Source: Nocardiopsis sp. N85
GTDB lineage: Bacteria; Actinomycetota; Actinomycetes; Streptosporangiales; Streptosporangiaceae
Length of the DNA stretch: 64,000 nt
NCBI RefSeq assembly: GCF_028882275.1
Contig: NZ_JARBUT010000001.1
Span: 372,001-436,000 of the forward strand
Reading direction: 5' to 3'
Notes under the pieces: generated by a model
Database searches by the model: none
Seen by the model: only the letters and a program-made list of their open reading frames with translations
Told to the model about the DNA's origin: nothing
Part shown: one piece after another, positions 16,773 through 27,646 of the stretch
Numbering within the stretch: the first letter of the stretch is position 1
How the letters are laid out: every line of letters begins with the position of its first letter
Translations under genes and position numbers: made by a program

Positions 16773-18377
16773 TCAGCCGACGGTCGCGTGCGGACGGATC
16801 TCCTCCAAGGTCCGGGCCCCGATCCGGTCGACGTTGATGAGGTCGTCCACGCTGGTGAACGGTCCGTTGGCCTCGCGATAGGCGACGATCTTGGCGGCGG
16901 TCACCTCGCCCACCCGGGGGAGCGTCTCCAGTTCCTTCTCATCGGCCAGGTTGATGTTCACCAGCGGGCCCTCGGACGTGCCCGCCGGCGGTGCGGCGGC
17001 CTCCGGCTGCGGCAGGCCCACCAGGATCTGCTCCCCGTCGATCAGGGAGCGCGCGAGGTTGAGCAGGTCCAGGTCGGCGTCGGGCAGGGCGCCGCCGGCG
17101 GCCTCCACCGCGTCGGCCACCCGGGAACCCGGTGGCAGCGTGTACAACCCGGGATCCTCGACCTCCCCGCCCACGTGCACCACCAGGTCCGTCGCGGGGT
17201 CGGTCTCGCTCCCGGGTCCGCCCCCGGTCTCGGTCCCGACCTCGGCGGGGAGCACATGGGCCACCGTCTCGGGTGCCGCGGCCTCGCTCGGCCGGTCCCG
17301 CAGGAACAGCACGGCGGTGATCGCGATCAGCCCCACCACGAGAAGGGCCGCCACCGCCCGCCGGGACATGGTCGCCTCGGGGAGCCACCCGCGCGACAAC
17401 CGCTCCACGAACGTGCCGTGCCGCTCCGGCAGGAACTCCGTGTACCCCACCGGCGGCCGTGACACGGTCGCGTCCGCGTCCTCCCCAGGTCGACGGGGTG
17501 TCCGGACCGGCCCTTCCGGACCGGCCTCTTCGACCACCGGACCGTCCTCGGGGCCTCGTGCTCCACCCGCCCTGGTCGACCGGAGTTCGTCGTCCGGCCC
17601 GCCGCCTCGGAGCGGATCGCCCTCCACCGTCCCCGGCGCGCGGCCCCTCCCGCGGCCTCGGTGCCCGCCCGGGTCGTCCGCGTGTCGCCGGGGCCGGTCC
17701 CCCGGGCCCGGAGCGTGATCGGCGGAAGGCCGTGGTGAGGGCGTCGCCCGTCGCGCGTCGCCCGCCTCGGTGTCACGGTCCCCGGGCCACCGAGCGCCGC
17801 CCACCGGTGTCGGCGCGACGCGCGGTCGTCCGCGCCGGCCGGGGCCCGTGCGCCGGGCACGCCCGTGTTCCTCGGACGGGCCCCCGTGCCGGTCGTCGGT
17901 GCCGGTCACGCGGATGTCCGGGGAGGGTTCGGCGGTGCGGGCCGGCCCGTCGGCGCCTCGTGCATCGGCGGTGCGGGTCGGCCGGGCGGCATCGTCGGGC
18001 CCGGGGCCGCCTCGGGACCGGGGGGTGAGGCGGACGGTGCCGTGCGGCCCGACCCCGGCGGTGTCCTCGGCGGTGTCGTCGGCGGTGTCCGGCCACCGGG
18101 CACCGGTCCACGGGACCGGGCCGCGCGGAGGCGGGGTGCGCACCGTGCGCGCACCGGTCGGTTCCGGGGGAGCCGGGGTGCGGTCCCGCGGGTCGCGTTC
18201 GGGCCACGCGTACGGAACGGCGGACTCCGGGACGGCGTAGGGCGCGCTCGGGATGCCCGCCACGGGTTCGGTGGGCGGCCTGGGAATGCGGTCGCGCAAC
18301 CGGCGGGCGGCGGGGGAGGCGTCCAGCCCCAGGGCGCGGAGTCGGTCCTGCTGGTCGTGGGAACGTCGAGGGGTCAT
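16773..18377 (-). CDS. comEA: ComEA-type helix-hairpin-helix DNA-binding membrane protein
   Basis: ComEA binds double-stranded DNA outside the membrane and hands it to ComEC. The C-terminus has a SLBB-like domain (VVHVGGEVEDPGLYTLPPG) and a helix-hairpin-helix pair (INLADEKELETLPRVGEVTAAKIVAYR...DLINVDRIG). One membrane segment (VAALLVVGLIAITAVLFL) precedes them. The roughly 330 residues before the membrane are Arg/Pro/Gly/Asp-rich, apparently disordered and cytoplasmic, making the protein far longer than usual (about 200-300). I used the ATG at 18377; a GTG at 18416 would add 13 residues, and neither has a convincing ribosome binding site. It is the first gene of comEA-comEC-holA. Confidence 0.85.
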   Translation of the reverse strand: MTPRRSHDQQDRLRALGLDASPAARRLRDRIPRPPTEPVAGIPSAPYAVPESAVPYAWPERDPRDRTPAPPEPTGARTVRTPPPRGPVPWTGARWPDTADDTAEDTAGVGPHGTVRLTPRSRGGPGPDDAARPTRTADARGADGPARTAEPSPDIRVTGTDDRHGGPSEEHGRARRTGPGRRGRPRVAPTPVGGARWPGDRDTEAGDARRATPSPRPSADHAPGPGDRPRRHADDPGGHRGRGRGRAPGTVEGDPLRGGGPDDELRSTRAGGARGPEDGPVVEEAGPEGPVRTPRRPGEDADATVSRPPVGYTEFLPERHGTFVERLSRGWLPEATMSRRAVAALLVVGLIAITAVLFLRDRPSEAAAPETVAHVLPAEVGTETGGGPGSETDPATDLVVHVGGEVEDPGLYTLPPGSRVADAVEAAGGALPDADLDLLNLARSLIDGEQILVGLPQPEAAAPPAGTSEGPLVNINLADEKELETLPRVGEVTAAKIVAYREANGPFTSVDDLINVDRIGARTLEEIRPHATVG

Positions 18378-18435
18378 GAGCCCAAGGTAAGAAGGGCGTT
18401 CACGGTCCGCCACCACGAATGCGCGACCTGTGGAT

Positions 18436-18475
18436 AACTCGAAGGCCCGGCCCCCGATGGGGGACCGGGCCTTCG
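18436..18475 (-). terminator. rpsT terminator
   Basis: A 13-bp plus 5-bp stem with one bulged base and a GAT loop begins 10 bp after the rpsT stop. It is one of the strongest hairpins in the window. Confidence 0.85.
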
Positions 18476-18485
18476 AGAAGGGCCC

Positions 18486-18755
18486 TTAGGCGCTCTGCAC
18501 CTCGTGCAGGCGCTTGGCGATCGCGCTCTTGCGGTTCGCGGCCTGGTTCTTGTGGATGACGCCCTTGCTCACGGCCTTGTCCAGGGCGCGAGCGGCGGAA
18601 CGCTGCGCCACGGTGGCCTTCTCGGCGTCCCCGGCCTCGGCAGCCTCACGGAACTTACGGACGGCCGTCTTCAGCGAAGAGCGCACCGCCTGGTTGCGGA
18701 CACGAGCCTTCTCGTTCTGCCGAATGCGCTTCTTCTGCGACTTGATGTTCGCCAT
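18486..18755 (-). CDS. rpsT: 30S ribosomal protein S20
   Basis: S20 is a small basic primary 16S rRNA-binding protein of the 30S subunit. The 89-residue product starts [21 protein letters not shown] and contains the family-typical [20 protein letters not shown]. Length fits (86-90). The ATG at 18755 is standard. It is flanked by its own terminator and lies in the conserved actinobacterial neighbourhood comEA-comEC-holA-rpsT-lepA. Confidence 0.98.
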   Translation of the reverse strand: MANIKSQKKRIRQNEKARVRNQAVRSSLKTAVRKFREAAEAGDAEKATVAQRSAARALDKAVSKGVIHKNQAANRKSAIAKRLHEVQSA

Positions 18756-18889
18756 GCGAAAACGTGCTCCAGTTGATCTGTTTCTGTGCGTCGATCCGTC
18801 CGAGGGCTCTGCTCACGGGCAGCCGTTCCGCGAGCGGCCGGCACGGGCACCGACGCCGGGTGTGCAATTCCACGAGGCTCGAAAGAACG

Positions 18890-18914
18890 TGGAAGTCCGA
18901 GACACGGACTTCCA
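18890..18914 (-). terminator. Hairpin between the membrane-anchored protein gene and rpsT
   Basis: A perfect 10-bp stem (18890-18899 with 18905-18914) and 5-nt loop are followed, on the minus strand, by the T-rich ACGTTCTTTC. It fits an intrinsic terminator for the gene ending at 18950. A leader structure for autoregulation of rpsT is a second possibility. Confidence 0.65.
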
Positions 18915-18949
18915 GTATGCCGCACTCCCCTCACTGCTTCGCGCACCGG

Positions 18950-19876
18950 TCAGCCCAGCCACCCCGAGGTGTACGCCGTGGTCTGCGCGGGGTCGCTCAG
19001 AACCACCCCCAAACGAATGCCCTCGGGTGTGTCCGCCCTGGTCATCCCCAGTCGGATGGCGGACAGCGCCGTCTCCGCGCTCTCCTCATCACCCTCGGCC
19101 GGCACCCCGAACCGCAGGGTCAGCCCCTCCCGGGCGCGCACCGCCGACACCGACTCGGTCACCTGCCGCACCATGAACCCGCCGTACAGGGAGTCCATCG
19201 GCATCTCCGCCCCGGTTCCGGGCAGCACGACCTCGTCGGCGTTCTCCGCGACCCGCGCCAGATACCCCTGGGACCAGTACTTCTCCTCCCGGTTCACGAT
19301 GAACGACGGGATCCGACCGCCCGGGACCGGTTCCACGTGGTGCGCCCGCACCGACAGGACGGCCTCCTCGCCCAACTCCTCGCGCACCATCTCCATGAGC
19401 GTCGGCAGCGACGGGTCGTTCACGGTCACCGGCCGGATCTCCAGGTGCGCCCCCGCGAACCCCTCGGCGGCCTCCGCCACGGCGGGGGCGAGGGCCTCCC
19501 GCGCCTGCCGGTCGAACCGGTCGACCAGCAGGGACGACCCCTCGGTGACGTGCCGCAGCCACGCCAGGGCGCGGACGTCGGGGTGGGCCGCCACCCGGGC
19601 CAGGATCGCCTCGACGTCGGGCGCGGGCTCGATCGCCCCGTCGGCGTCGATCTCACCGACGAGCACGTACACCGTGTCCACCGAACCGGTGTCGAGCAGC
19701 GGACCCAGCGCCTCGGCGTCCTCCTCCGACTCCACCCGGACGGCGTCCGTTCCCTGGGAGAGCGCCCACGCCGCGGGCGTTCCGGAGTACTGGGCCGCGA
19801 GCAGTACGCCGACCCCGGCGAGCACGACCGCGATCGCCGCCACCCCCGCCAGCAACCGCGTCAGAAACCACCTCAC
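18950..19876 (-). CDS. Membrane-anchored or secreted protein of unknown function
   Basis: I do not recognise a family. The 308-residue product has an uncleaved signal anchor or signal peptide at about 5-30 ([20 protein letters not shown]). An acidic soluble domain follows, predicted outside the membrane. The segment around [24 protein letters not shown] resembles the late strands of glycoside-hydrolase-like TIM barrels, but this is weak. I chose the GTG at 19876 because GGAGGAG lies seven bases upstream; the longer open frame runs into the lepA start region. It diverges from lepA. Its position in a conserved replication/translation neighbourhood gives no functional clue. Confidence 0.65.
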   Translation of the reverse strand: MRWFLTRLLAGVAAIAVVLAGVGVLLAAQYSGTPAAWALSQGTDAVRVESEEDAEALGPLLDTGSVDTVYVLVGEIDADGAIEPAPDVEAILARVAAHPDVRALAWLRHVTEGSSLLVDRFDRQAREALAPAVAEAAEGFAGAHLEIRPVTVNDPSLPTLMEMVREELGEEAVLSVRAHHVEPVPGGRIPSFIVNREEKYWSQGYLARVAENADEVVLPGTGAEMPMDSLYGGFMVRQVTESVSAVRAREGLTLRFGVPAEGDEESAETALSAIRLGMTRADTPEGIRLGVVLSDPAQTTAYTSGWLG

Positions 19877-20087
19877 CGAAGAGCTCCTCCACCGTTTCCG
19901 CGACGCGCACCGACCGGGTCCGTTCCCGGCGCGGGGTCGCATAATCTGGACATCGGAAAGACCCGCGTGCGCGACCCATACTGTCGCACCGTCCGCCGTC
20001 CTCCCAGGGGAGGGCGCGCGCCCGTCGTGGGACAATGGACGACGGCCCGCGGGCCGCACACCCCGAACCCTTGTCGAACGGAGCACG

Positions 20088-21926
<1,839 letters not shown>

Positions 21927-21959
21927 GAGTCCTCCGCGCCGGGGCCCAGGGGCTTCCGT

Positions 21960-21997
21960 CGGCCGCGGCACCCCCACTCACGGGGGTGCCGCGGCCG
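21960..21997 (+). terminator. lepA terminator
   Basis: A perfect 16-bp stem (21960-21975 with 21982-21997) has a 6-nt loop and is followed by CGTCCTTTCG. Confidence 0.88.
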
Positions 21998-22096
21998 CGT
22001 CCTTTCGCGGGGACGCCGGCCGGGGACGCCGACGGGCGGTCCCGCCTCTCCCGCCGCGTTCCGGCTACCGGGGGACCGTCGGGCCGGACACGACGA

Positions 22097-22127
22097 AGGG
22101 GCGCCCCTCGACCATCGGGGCGCCCCT
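22097..22127 (-). terminator. Terminator of the malEFG operon
   Basis: An 11-bp perfect stem (22097-22107 with 22117-22127) lies 20 bp downstream of the malG stop on the minus strand. Confidence 0.75.
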
Positions 22128-22146
22128 CTCGCGTGCGACGGGTCGC

Positions 22147-23055
22147 TCAGCCCTTGACCGCCCCCGCGGTCAGACCCTCGGTGATGTAGCGCTGGAGGAA
22201 CCAGAACACGATCAGTGTCGGCAGCGACAGCATGATCGCCCCCACCGCGAACATCCCGAAGTTGGCGTTGCGCTGCGACTCCACCAGTTGGTACAGGCCC
22301 AGTCCCAGGGTCTTGGCCCCGGTGTCGCGCAGGAACACGCTGGCCATGAGGAACTCGTTGATGGTGGAGATGAACACCAGCAGCCCCACGATCGCCAGCA
22401 CCGGGGTGACCAGCGGCAGCATGATCCTGAAGAACACCTGCGCGTGGGTGGCCCCGTCCATCTGCGCGGACTCGTCGAGCTCCTTGGGCACCGTGTCGAA
22501 GAAGCCCTTCATCAACCACGTGTTGATGCTCAGGGCACCGCCCAGGTAGACCAGCAGCAGCCCCCACCGGGTGTCGAAACCGATCTCCGGCCGGTACTCG
22601 CCGATGGTGCTGAACATCAGGTAGATCGCGACGATCGCCAGGAACTGCGGGAACATCTGGATGATCAGCAGGCCGATCATCCCCACCCGGCGGCCCCTGA
22701 AGCGCATCCGGCTGAACGCGTACGCCGCCAGCGCCGACAGCAGCACCGTCACGACGGCGTTGGTCAGCGCGAAGAACAGCGAGTTGGCGTACCAGGTGGT
22801 GAACGGCGTGTTCGTGAAGAGGTCCCGGGCGTTGTCGAACCCGGCCCCGGTCGGCCACAGTCGGGCGCTGCTGAGCGTGCCCACCGGGTTGACCGCGGCC
22901 GACACGACGAACAGCACCGGGAACAGCGCGAACGCGGCGACCACGATCATCACCAGGTGCCGCCACCCGACCCGTCCCGCCCACAGCGCGAACGCGCTGC
23001 CGGGGCTCCTGCGGTAGGTCGCCCGGGTGCCCCTCTCGGAGGTCTGCGCGGTCAT
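22147..23055 (-). CDS. malG: Maltose/maltodextrin ABC transporter permease MalG
   Basis: One of two membrane subunits of a carbohydrate ABC importer. The 302-residue protein has about six hydrophobic helices and the cytoplasmic EAA loop ELDESAQMDGATHAQVFFRI, which docks the ATPase. It ends in the MalG-typical QRYITEGLTAGAVKG. The ATG at 23055 overlaps the malF stop by four bases, with GGAGG seven bases upstream. No malK follows; actinomycetes often share one ATPase (MsiK) among sugar importers, which would explain this. Confidence 0.93.
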   Translation of the reverse strand: MTAQTSERGTRATYRRSPGSAFALWAGRVGWRHLVMIVVAAFALFPVLFVVSAAVNPVGTLSSARLWPTGAGFDNARDLFTNTPFTTWYANSLFFALTNAVVTVLLSALAAYAFSRMRFRGRRVGMIGLLIIQMFPQFLAIVAIYLMFSTIGEYRPEIGFDTRWGLLLVYLGGALSINTWLMKGFFDTVPKELDESAQMDGATHAQVFFRIMLPLVTPVLAIVGLLVFISTINEFLMASVFLRDTGAKTLGLGLYQLVESQRNANFGMFAVGAIMLSLPTLIVFWFLQRYITEGLTAGAVKG

Positions 23056-24665
23056 CGGTCCACCTCCTGCAAGGCCTTGCTGCGACTGAGGCTGATCACC
23101 GACATCACGGAGACGATCACGAAGATCATCACCGACAGCGCCGCCGCGTACCCGTACTCGGCCGTGGCCTGGCTGAAGGCCATCCGGTAGGTGTAGGTGA
23201 TGAGCAGGTCGGTGGCCCCGGCGGACGGGTCGTTCGACGGGAACGGTCCGCCCTTGGTGATCAGCCACACCGCGTTGAAGTTGTTGAAGTTGAACGCGAA
23301 CGTCGCGATGAGGATCGGCGTCATCGCGACCATGAGCATCGGCAGGGTCACGTGCCGGAACGCCTGCCAGGCCCCGGCCCCGTCGATCCGCGCCGCCTGG
23401 GTCAGCTCGCGCGGGATCGCCTGGAGGGCGCCGGTGGCGACCAGGAACATGTACGGGTATCCGAGCCACACGTTGGCGAGGATGACCGCGAACCGGGCCG
23501 TCCAGGCGTCGCCCAACCAGTCGACGTTCGTCCCCAACAACTGGTTGAACAGGCCGAAGTCGGTGTTGAACATGTCCCGCCAGAGCAGGTACATCGCCAG
23601 CGAGCTCATCGCGTACGGCAGGACCACCAGGACCCTGTACACGACCTTGCCGCGCAGCCGCGGCGTGTGCAGCGTGAGGGCGATCGCCAGACCCACGACG
23701 AACACCAGGAAGGTGATGCTCACGGCGAAGGCGATGTTCCACACCAGGATGGAGAAGAACGAGGAGGCGAACGTCGGGTTGAACAGGAAGCGGGCGAAGT
23801 TGTCGAAGCCGACGTTCACCTGCCAGCCCTGGGGGAGCCGCTGCCCGTCCTCGTCGTAGAACGCGCCCCGTTCGTCGTCGGCGGTGTAGACGACGCCGGT
23901 CTCGGTGTCGGTGACGCAGTCGCAGTCCGCGTCGTAGACCCGGGTGGCCCTGCCCTCGTAGGCGGTGGACAGGCTGTTGGCCCGGATGCCCGAGCCGTCG
24001 CCGACGGGGACGGCGAACTCCTCCAGTTCCCGACTGCGCGCGTTGACCTGGGCGGGCGTCAGGACGGTGTATCCGAACGCCTCGGTGACGCGTCCCGAAC
24101 CGGGATCGACGGTGGCGTCGTCGAGGGGACGCAGCCCTTCGATGTCACCGACGTAAGGGGTGCCCTCGGTGTCGGTGAGCAGGAAGACCAGTTCGCCGAG
24201 GTCGGGGTCTCCGACGGTCGCGACGGTCAGACCGAACTCGCGGCCCTGCTCGGCGCGGGTCACCGAGTAGGCCTCGATGGCGGCGATGGCCTGGTCCTTG
24301 TCGCCCCGGTGGCCGTCGCTGAAGTTCGTCACCGAGGTGCTCATCGTGTAGAGCACCGGCAGGATCTGGAAGGCCACCAGCAGCAGCACGCCGGGGAGCA
24401 GGTACTTGAGGGGCACCGTCCGCTTGGACAGGTACACCAGGTAGACGAGGACGAGGACGGCCGCCACGACCGCCATGCCCCACCAGTTGCCGTCCACGTA
24501 CAGCGGCAGGACCGCCCAGACGGCGAGGGCGGTGAACAGACCGAGCAGGGAGATCTTGACCAGCTGTCCCCAGAGGGAGCCGGAGCCGGAGGAGCGTCCC
24601 CCGGACGGGGAGGTGCGGGCGGGCACCCCCGGTCCGGGGGCGCCCGCGTTGCTGTCGGAGGCCAC
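23052..24665 (-). CDS. malF: Maltose/maltodextrin ABC transporter permease MalF, with a large extracytoplasmic loop
   Basis: This is the second permease subunit. The 537-residue protein has two hydrophobic helices near 35-85 and another at about 88-110. Then comes a soluble region of roughly 170 residues (about 115-285) resembling the E. coli MalF P2 loop in size and place, followed by the core helices. The EAA motif is ELTQAARIDGAGAWQAFRHV. Many actinobacterial MalF proteins are near 300-335 residues and lack such a loop. The GTG start at 24665 lies two bases after the malE stop. Confidence 0.92.
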   Translation of the reverse strand: MASDSNAGAPGPGVPARTSPSGGRSSGSGSLWGQLVKISLLGLFTALAVWAVLPLYVDGNWWGMAVVAAVLVLVYLVYLSKRTVPLKYLLPGVLLLVAFQILPVLYTMSTSVTNFSDGHRGDKDQAIAAIEAYSVTRAEQGREFGLTVATVGDPDLGELVFLLTDTEGTPYVGDIEGLRPLDDATVDPGSGRVTEAFGYTVLTPAQVNARSRELEEFAVPVGDGSGIRANSLSTAYEGRATRVYDADCDCVTDTETGVVYTADDERGAFYDEDGQRLPQGWQVNVGFDNFARFLFNPTFASSFFSILVWNIAFAVSITFLVFVVGLAIALTLHTPRLRGKVVYRVLVVLPYAMSSLAMYLLWRDMFNTDFGLFNQLLGTNVDWLGDAWTARFAVILANVWLGYPYMFLVATGALQAIPRELTQAARIDGAGAWQAFRHVTLPMLMVAMTPILIATFAFNFNNFNAVWLITKGGPFPSNDPSAGATDLLITYTYRMAFSQATAEYGYAAALSVMIFVIVSVMSVISLSRSKALQEVDR

Positions 24666-24667
24666 GC

Positions 24668-25912
24668 CTACCCGCCGATCTTCTCGGCGATCGTGTCGTG
24701 AGCGCTCTCCATGGTCTCGCGGACGTCGGCCCCACCGATGATCGCGGCCTCGGCCTTGCCCAGCGGCTCCCAGGTCTCGCCCATCTCGGGGATGGACGGC
24801 ATGGGGGTGCCCTCGGCGCCGGCCTCGGCGATCGCGGCGATGTTGGCGTCGTCGGCGGAGACCTCCTCCAGCGCCTCCAGCTGGACCGGGGTGCGCGGGT
24901 CGGCCTCGTACAGGCTCAGGATGAAGTCGGCGTCGGTGACGTGGTTGGCCAGGAACTCCTGGGCCAGGGCGCTGTTGGCGCCGCCCTCGGTCACGAAGAA
25001 GGCCTGGTAGCCGATGTAGGGGCTGGCCGGACCCTCACCCTCGAAGCCCGGGATCGGGCTGATGGCGTAGTCGATGTCGGACGCGTCGGCGTCACCGATG
25101 TTCCACGGGCCGGCGATGAAGAACGGGGCCTCACCGTCGAAGAACAGCGCGGCGTCGTTCTGGGTGTCGATGGAGCGGCGCAGCACGCCTTCGCCCTCTT
25201 CGCCGTACTCGGCGATCTTCTCCATGGCGGCGATGGACTCGTCGGTGTTCAGGCCCAGGTCGTCCGGGTCCCAGTTGCCGTCGGCGTCCTGACCGAAGAG
25301 GTAACCCCCGGCTGAGGCGAACAGGGCGTTCATCCGGTAGGGGTCGCCCTCCTGGCCGACCGCCATGGACAGCACCTCGCTGGTCTCGCCGTCCTCCTTC
25401 AGGGTGGTGCCGACCTCGACGAGCTCCTCGAAGGTCTCCGGGGCGTCCGGAGCCAGTTCGGTGTTGCGCATCAGGAAGATGTTCTCCTGCGAGTACGGCA
25501 CACCGAAGAGCTGGCTGTCGTAGGTGAGGGCCTGCACCGAGGTCTCGTCCAGCGCGGCGGCGCGGTCCTGGGGGAGCTCGACGGGCTGCACGGCGCCGTT
25601 GCGGACCAGGTTGCCGGTCCAGTCGTGGGCGCCGATGAAGATGTCGGGGGCGTTGCCGGCCTGGTGGGCGTTGAGCAGGTCGCCCTGGATGTCGCCGAAG
25701 GCCAGTTCCTGTACGTCGACCTCGACGCCGTTGGTCTCCGCGAACTCCTGCGCGGCGGTCTCGATGGCGGCGGCGCGCTCGGGGTCGGACCAGATGACCA
25801 GGGTGGTCTCGGCGCCGCTCTCGGTGTCCTCACCGCCGCCGCCTCCGCATGCGGTCGCCATCAGTGCGATCGCGGCGATCCCCGCGACCGCAGGTGCGCT
25901 GCGGAATCTCAT
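24668..25912 (-). CDS. malE: Maltodextrin-binding lipoprotein MalE
   Basis: This is the extracellular solute-binding protein of the transporter. The 414-residue product has a lipoprotein signal with the lipobox ending at Cys22 (LMATAC), followed by a Gly-rich linker. The MalE-type body includes TLVIWSDPERAAAIETAA, APDIFIGAHDWTG, FFIAGPWN and a C-terminal IPEMGETWEPLGKAEAAI. The ATG at 25912 has GGAAGGAAG upstream. Its own 306-bp upstream region carries TGCAAG motifs, so it probably heads malE-malF-malG. It is a clear paralogue of the lipoprotein encoded just upstream. Confidence 0.93.
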   Translation of the reverse strand: MRFRSAPAVAGIAAIALMATACGGGGGEDTESGAETTLVIWSDPERAAAIETAAQEFAETNGVEVDVQELAFGDIQGDLLNAHQAGNAPDIFIGAHDWTGNLVRNGAVQPVELPQDRAAALDETSVQALTYDSQLFGVPYSQENIFLMRNTELAPDAPETFEELVEVGTTLKEDGETSEVLSMAVGQEGDPYRMNALFASAGGYLFGQDADGNWDPDDLGLNTDESIAAMEKIAEYGEEGEGVLRRSIDTQNDAALFFDGEAPFFIAGPWNIGDADASDIDYAISPIPGFEGEGPASPYIGYQAFFVTEGGANSALAQEFLANHVTDADFILSLYEADPRTPVQLEALEEVSADDANIAAIAEAGAEGTPMPSIPEMGETWEPLGKAEAAIIGGADVRETMESAHDTIAEKIGG

Positions 25913-26218
25913 GGTGTCTTCCTTCCGAGAGGCCGAACTGAGGGGCCGCGCATGCGGTCCGCCGGACGATCCGGGGTGTGCCCTCGGCATGCGTGGTGAT
26001 GTGACGTTAGCAATAACTTGCAATCATTGAAAGAGTTTGCAGGCCTCCGGGATAAAGATGTGGAAACGCCATGGAAACGATCGTGTGATCGGGTTCCCTG
26101 TGTCGCCGAAGCGTCACGGTGCGTTGATGCTATCTGTGATGATGCACCATTTGGTCACACCATTACCCGTTGACCTGCAAGAACCCGGCGCAATCGGCGG
26201 GGCCTCACCGCAAGCGGG
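25913..26218. other. malE upstream region (306 bp)
   Basis: A comparatively AT-rich stretch at 26005-26180 contains the LacI-type operator at 26010-26022, a TTTGCAGG at 26036-26043 and TGCAAG at 26176-26181. It should contain the malE promoter. I see no gene in it and no clear terminator for the second malE-like gene. Confidence 0.5.
26010..26022 (-). promoter_or_regulatory. Candidate LacI/MalR operator upstream of malE
   Basis: On the minus strand this reads TGCAAGTTATTGC, 98 bp upstream of malE. It shares 12 of 13 bases with TGCAAGTTCTTGC at 29275-29287, upstream of the alpha-glucosidase and malR. The regulator would be the LacI protein at 29345-30403. Confidence 0.55.
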
Positions 26219-27490
26219 TCACTCGAACCCGGACCGGATGCGATCGGCCGCCAGCCGCGCCTGCTCCTCCGCGTCGGCTCCGCCGATCACGGCGGCGCCG
26301 GCCTCGCTCAACGGCGTCCACACCGCCTCCATCTCCGGGATCGCCGGCATCGGCGTCCCGAGTTCGCCCGCGCGCTGGAACTCCTCCAGGTCCGGATCCT
26401 GCTCGGCGACCACGTCCAGCGCCGTCATCAGCGCCGGGACGCGGGGGTCGGCCTCGTAGAGGATCACCGAGAACTCCGGATTGGCGGTGAAGTCGGTCGC
26501 CAGCCGCGCCGCCAGTTCGGGTTCGGCGGCCCCCGAGGAGAGGAAGAACGCCTGCACACCGATCAGCGGCCGGGCCGGGCCCCCGTCCTCGAACGGGGGG
26601 ATCGGGCCCACCGCGTAGGGCACACCGGCCTCTCGGATCGCCGCGACGCTCCACGGGCCGCTCACCAGGAACGGAGTCCGTCCCTCCTCGAACAGCCGAC
26701 CCGCGTTCCCCGAGTCGACCTTCCGGGTCAGCGCCCCCGTGCCGCCCTCGCCCAGTTCCCCCAGGCGCTCGAACGCGGCGATCGACTCCGGGTCGTCCAC
26801 CCGGAGGTCGGTGGGATCGGGTTCCCCGTCGGTGTTCGAACCGAACAGCTCACCGCCCGCCGAGGTGAACAGGGGGTGCAGGTGGTAGGCGTCGCCGTCC
26901 TCGCCCACCTGTAGGCCCAGCGGTCGTTCCACCCCCTGCGAGCCCACCAGTGCCTCGCCCGTCGCGACGAGTTCCTCGAAGGTCGCCGGCTCGTCCGGGG
27001 CCAGATCGGTGTTGCGGAGCAACGCCAGGTTCTCGGTGGCGTAGGGGATCCCGTACACCCGACCGTCCACGGTCAGCGCGTCCAGCGCCCCTCCCGTGAA
27101 CAGGTCGGCGTCGGCCCGCGGGTCCAGGTCCACGGGGGCGATCGCCCCGGCCGCGACCAGCTCACCGGTCCAGTCGTGCGGGCCCACCAGGATGTCGGGC
27201 CCCAGACCGCCGGCGTGGGAGTCGAGGAAGGCCGAGCGCAGTTCCTCGTTCTCGACCACGACGATCTCCACCTGGGCACCCGTGGTGCGCGAGTAGGACT
27301 CGGCGAAGGTCATCAGGGCGAGGGCGCGTTCGTCGTCGGCCCACACGATCAGGTGACCGCCGCTCGTCGGGGCGGTGGCCGCGTCGTCATCGGAGGCGCA
27401 GGCCGAGGTCAGTAGCAGCGAGGTACAGGCGACGGCGCCGACCAGGGCCGCGCGGGGACGGGAAGAGGGGCGTACGGGTGCGGGGTTCAC
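26219..27490 (-). CDS. Second maltodextrin-binding lipoprotein, MalE paralogue
   Basis: A 423-residue sugar-binding lipoprotein parallel to MalE in its blocks: HLIVWADDERALALM, GPDILVGPHDWTGEL, YGIPYATENLALLRNTDLAPDEPATFEELV, PFLVSGPWSV, LIGVQAFF and the C-terminal IPEMEAVWTPLSEAGAAVIGGADA. The lipobox is LTSAC. The GTG at 27490 has GGAGG five bases upstream. It lies between the alpha-glucosidase and malE, all on one strand, without its own permeases, so it probably feeds the same MalFG channel. Its binding preference may differ. Tandem duplication followed by divergence is the simplest origin. Confidence 0.85.
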   Translation of the reverse strand: MNPAPVRPSSRPRAALVGAVACTSLLLTSACASDDDAATAPTSGGHLIVWADDERALALMTFAESYSRTTGAQVEIVVVENEELRSAFLDSHAGGLGPDILVGPHDWTGELVAAGAIAPVDLDPRADADLFTGGALDALTVDGRVYGIPYATENLALLRNTDLAPDEPATFEELVATGEALVGSQGVERPLGLQVGEDGDAYHLHPLFTSAGGELFGSNTDGEPDPTDLRVDDPESIAAFERLGELGEGGTGALTRKVDSGNAGRLFEEGRTPFLVSGPWSVAAIREAGVPYAVGPIPPFEDGGPARPLIGVQAFFLSSGAAEPELAARLATDFTANPEFSVILYEADPRVPALMTALDVVAEQDPDLEEFQRAGELGTPMPAIPEMEAVWTPLSEAGAAVIGGADAEEQARLAADRIRSGFE

Positions 27491-27646
27491 ACCGACCTCC
27501 TGGGAACCGGGGCTGAAGGGTGGGGGAAGGGTTCCGATACGGGACGGCCGGGCGTGTGGAACACCCGGCCGGAAGGGGGGAAGGGGAGGAGAGGGCGGGG
27601 CGGCCCCGGCGGTGCGCCGGGGCCGCGCGGCGCACCGCCGCCTCCG

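Noticed and set aside
18427..18435. TGTGGATAA, the exact complement of the DnaA box TTATCCACA
   Set aside because: It is a single box beside the rpsT terminator with no cluster of boxes or dnaA/dnaN nearby, so it is not an origin.
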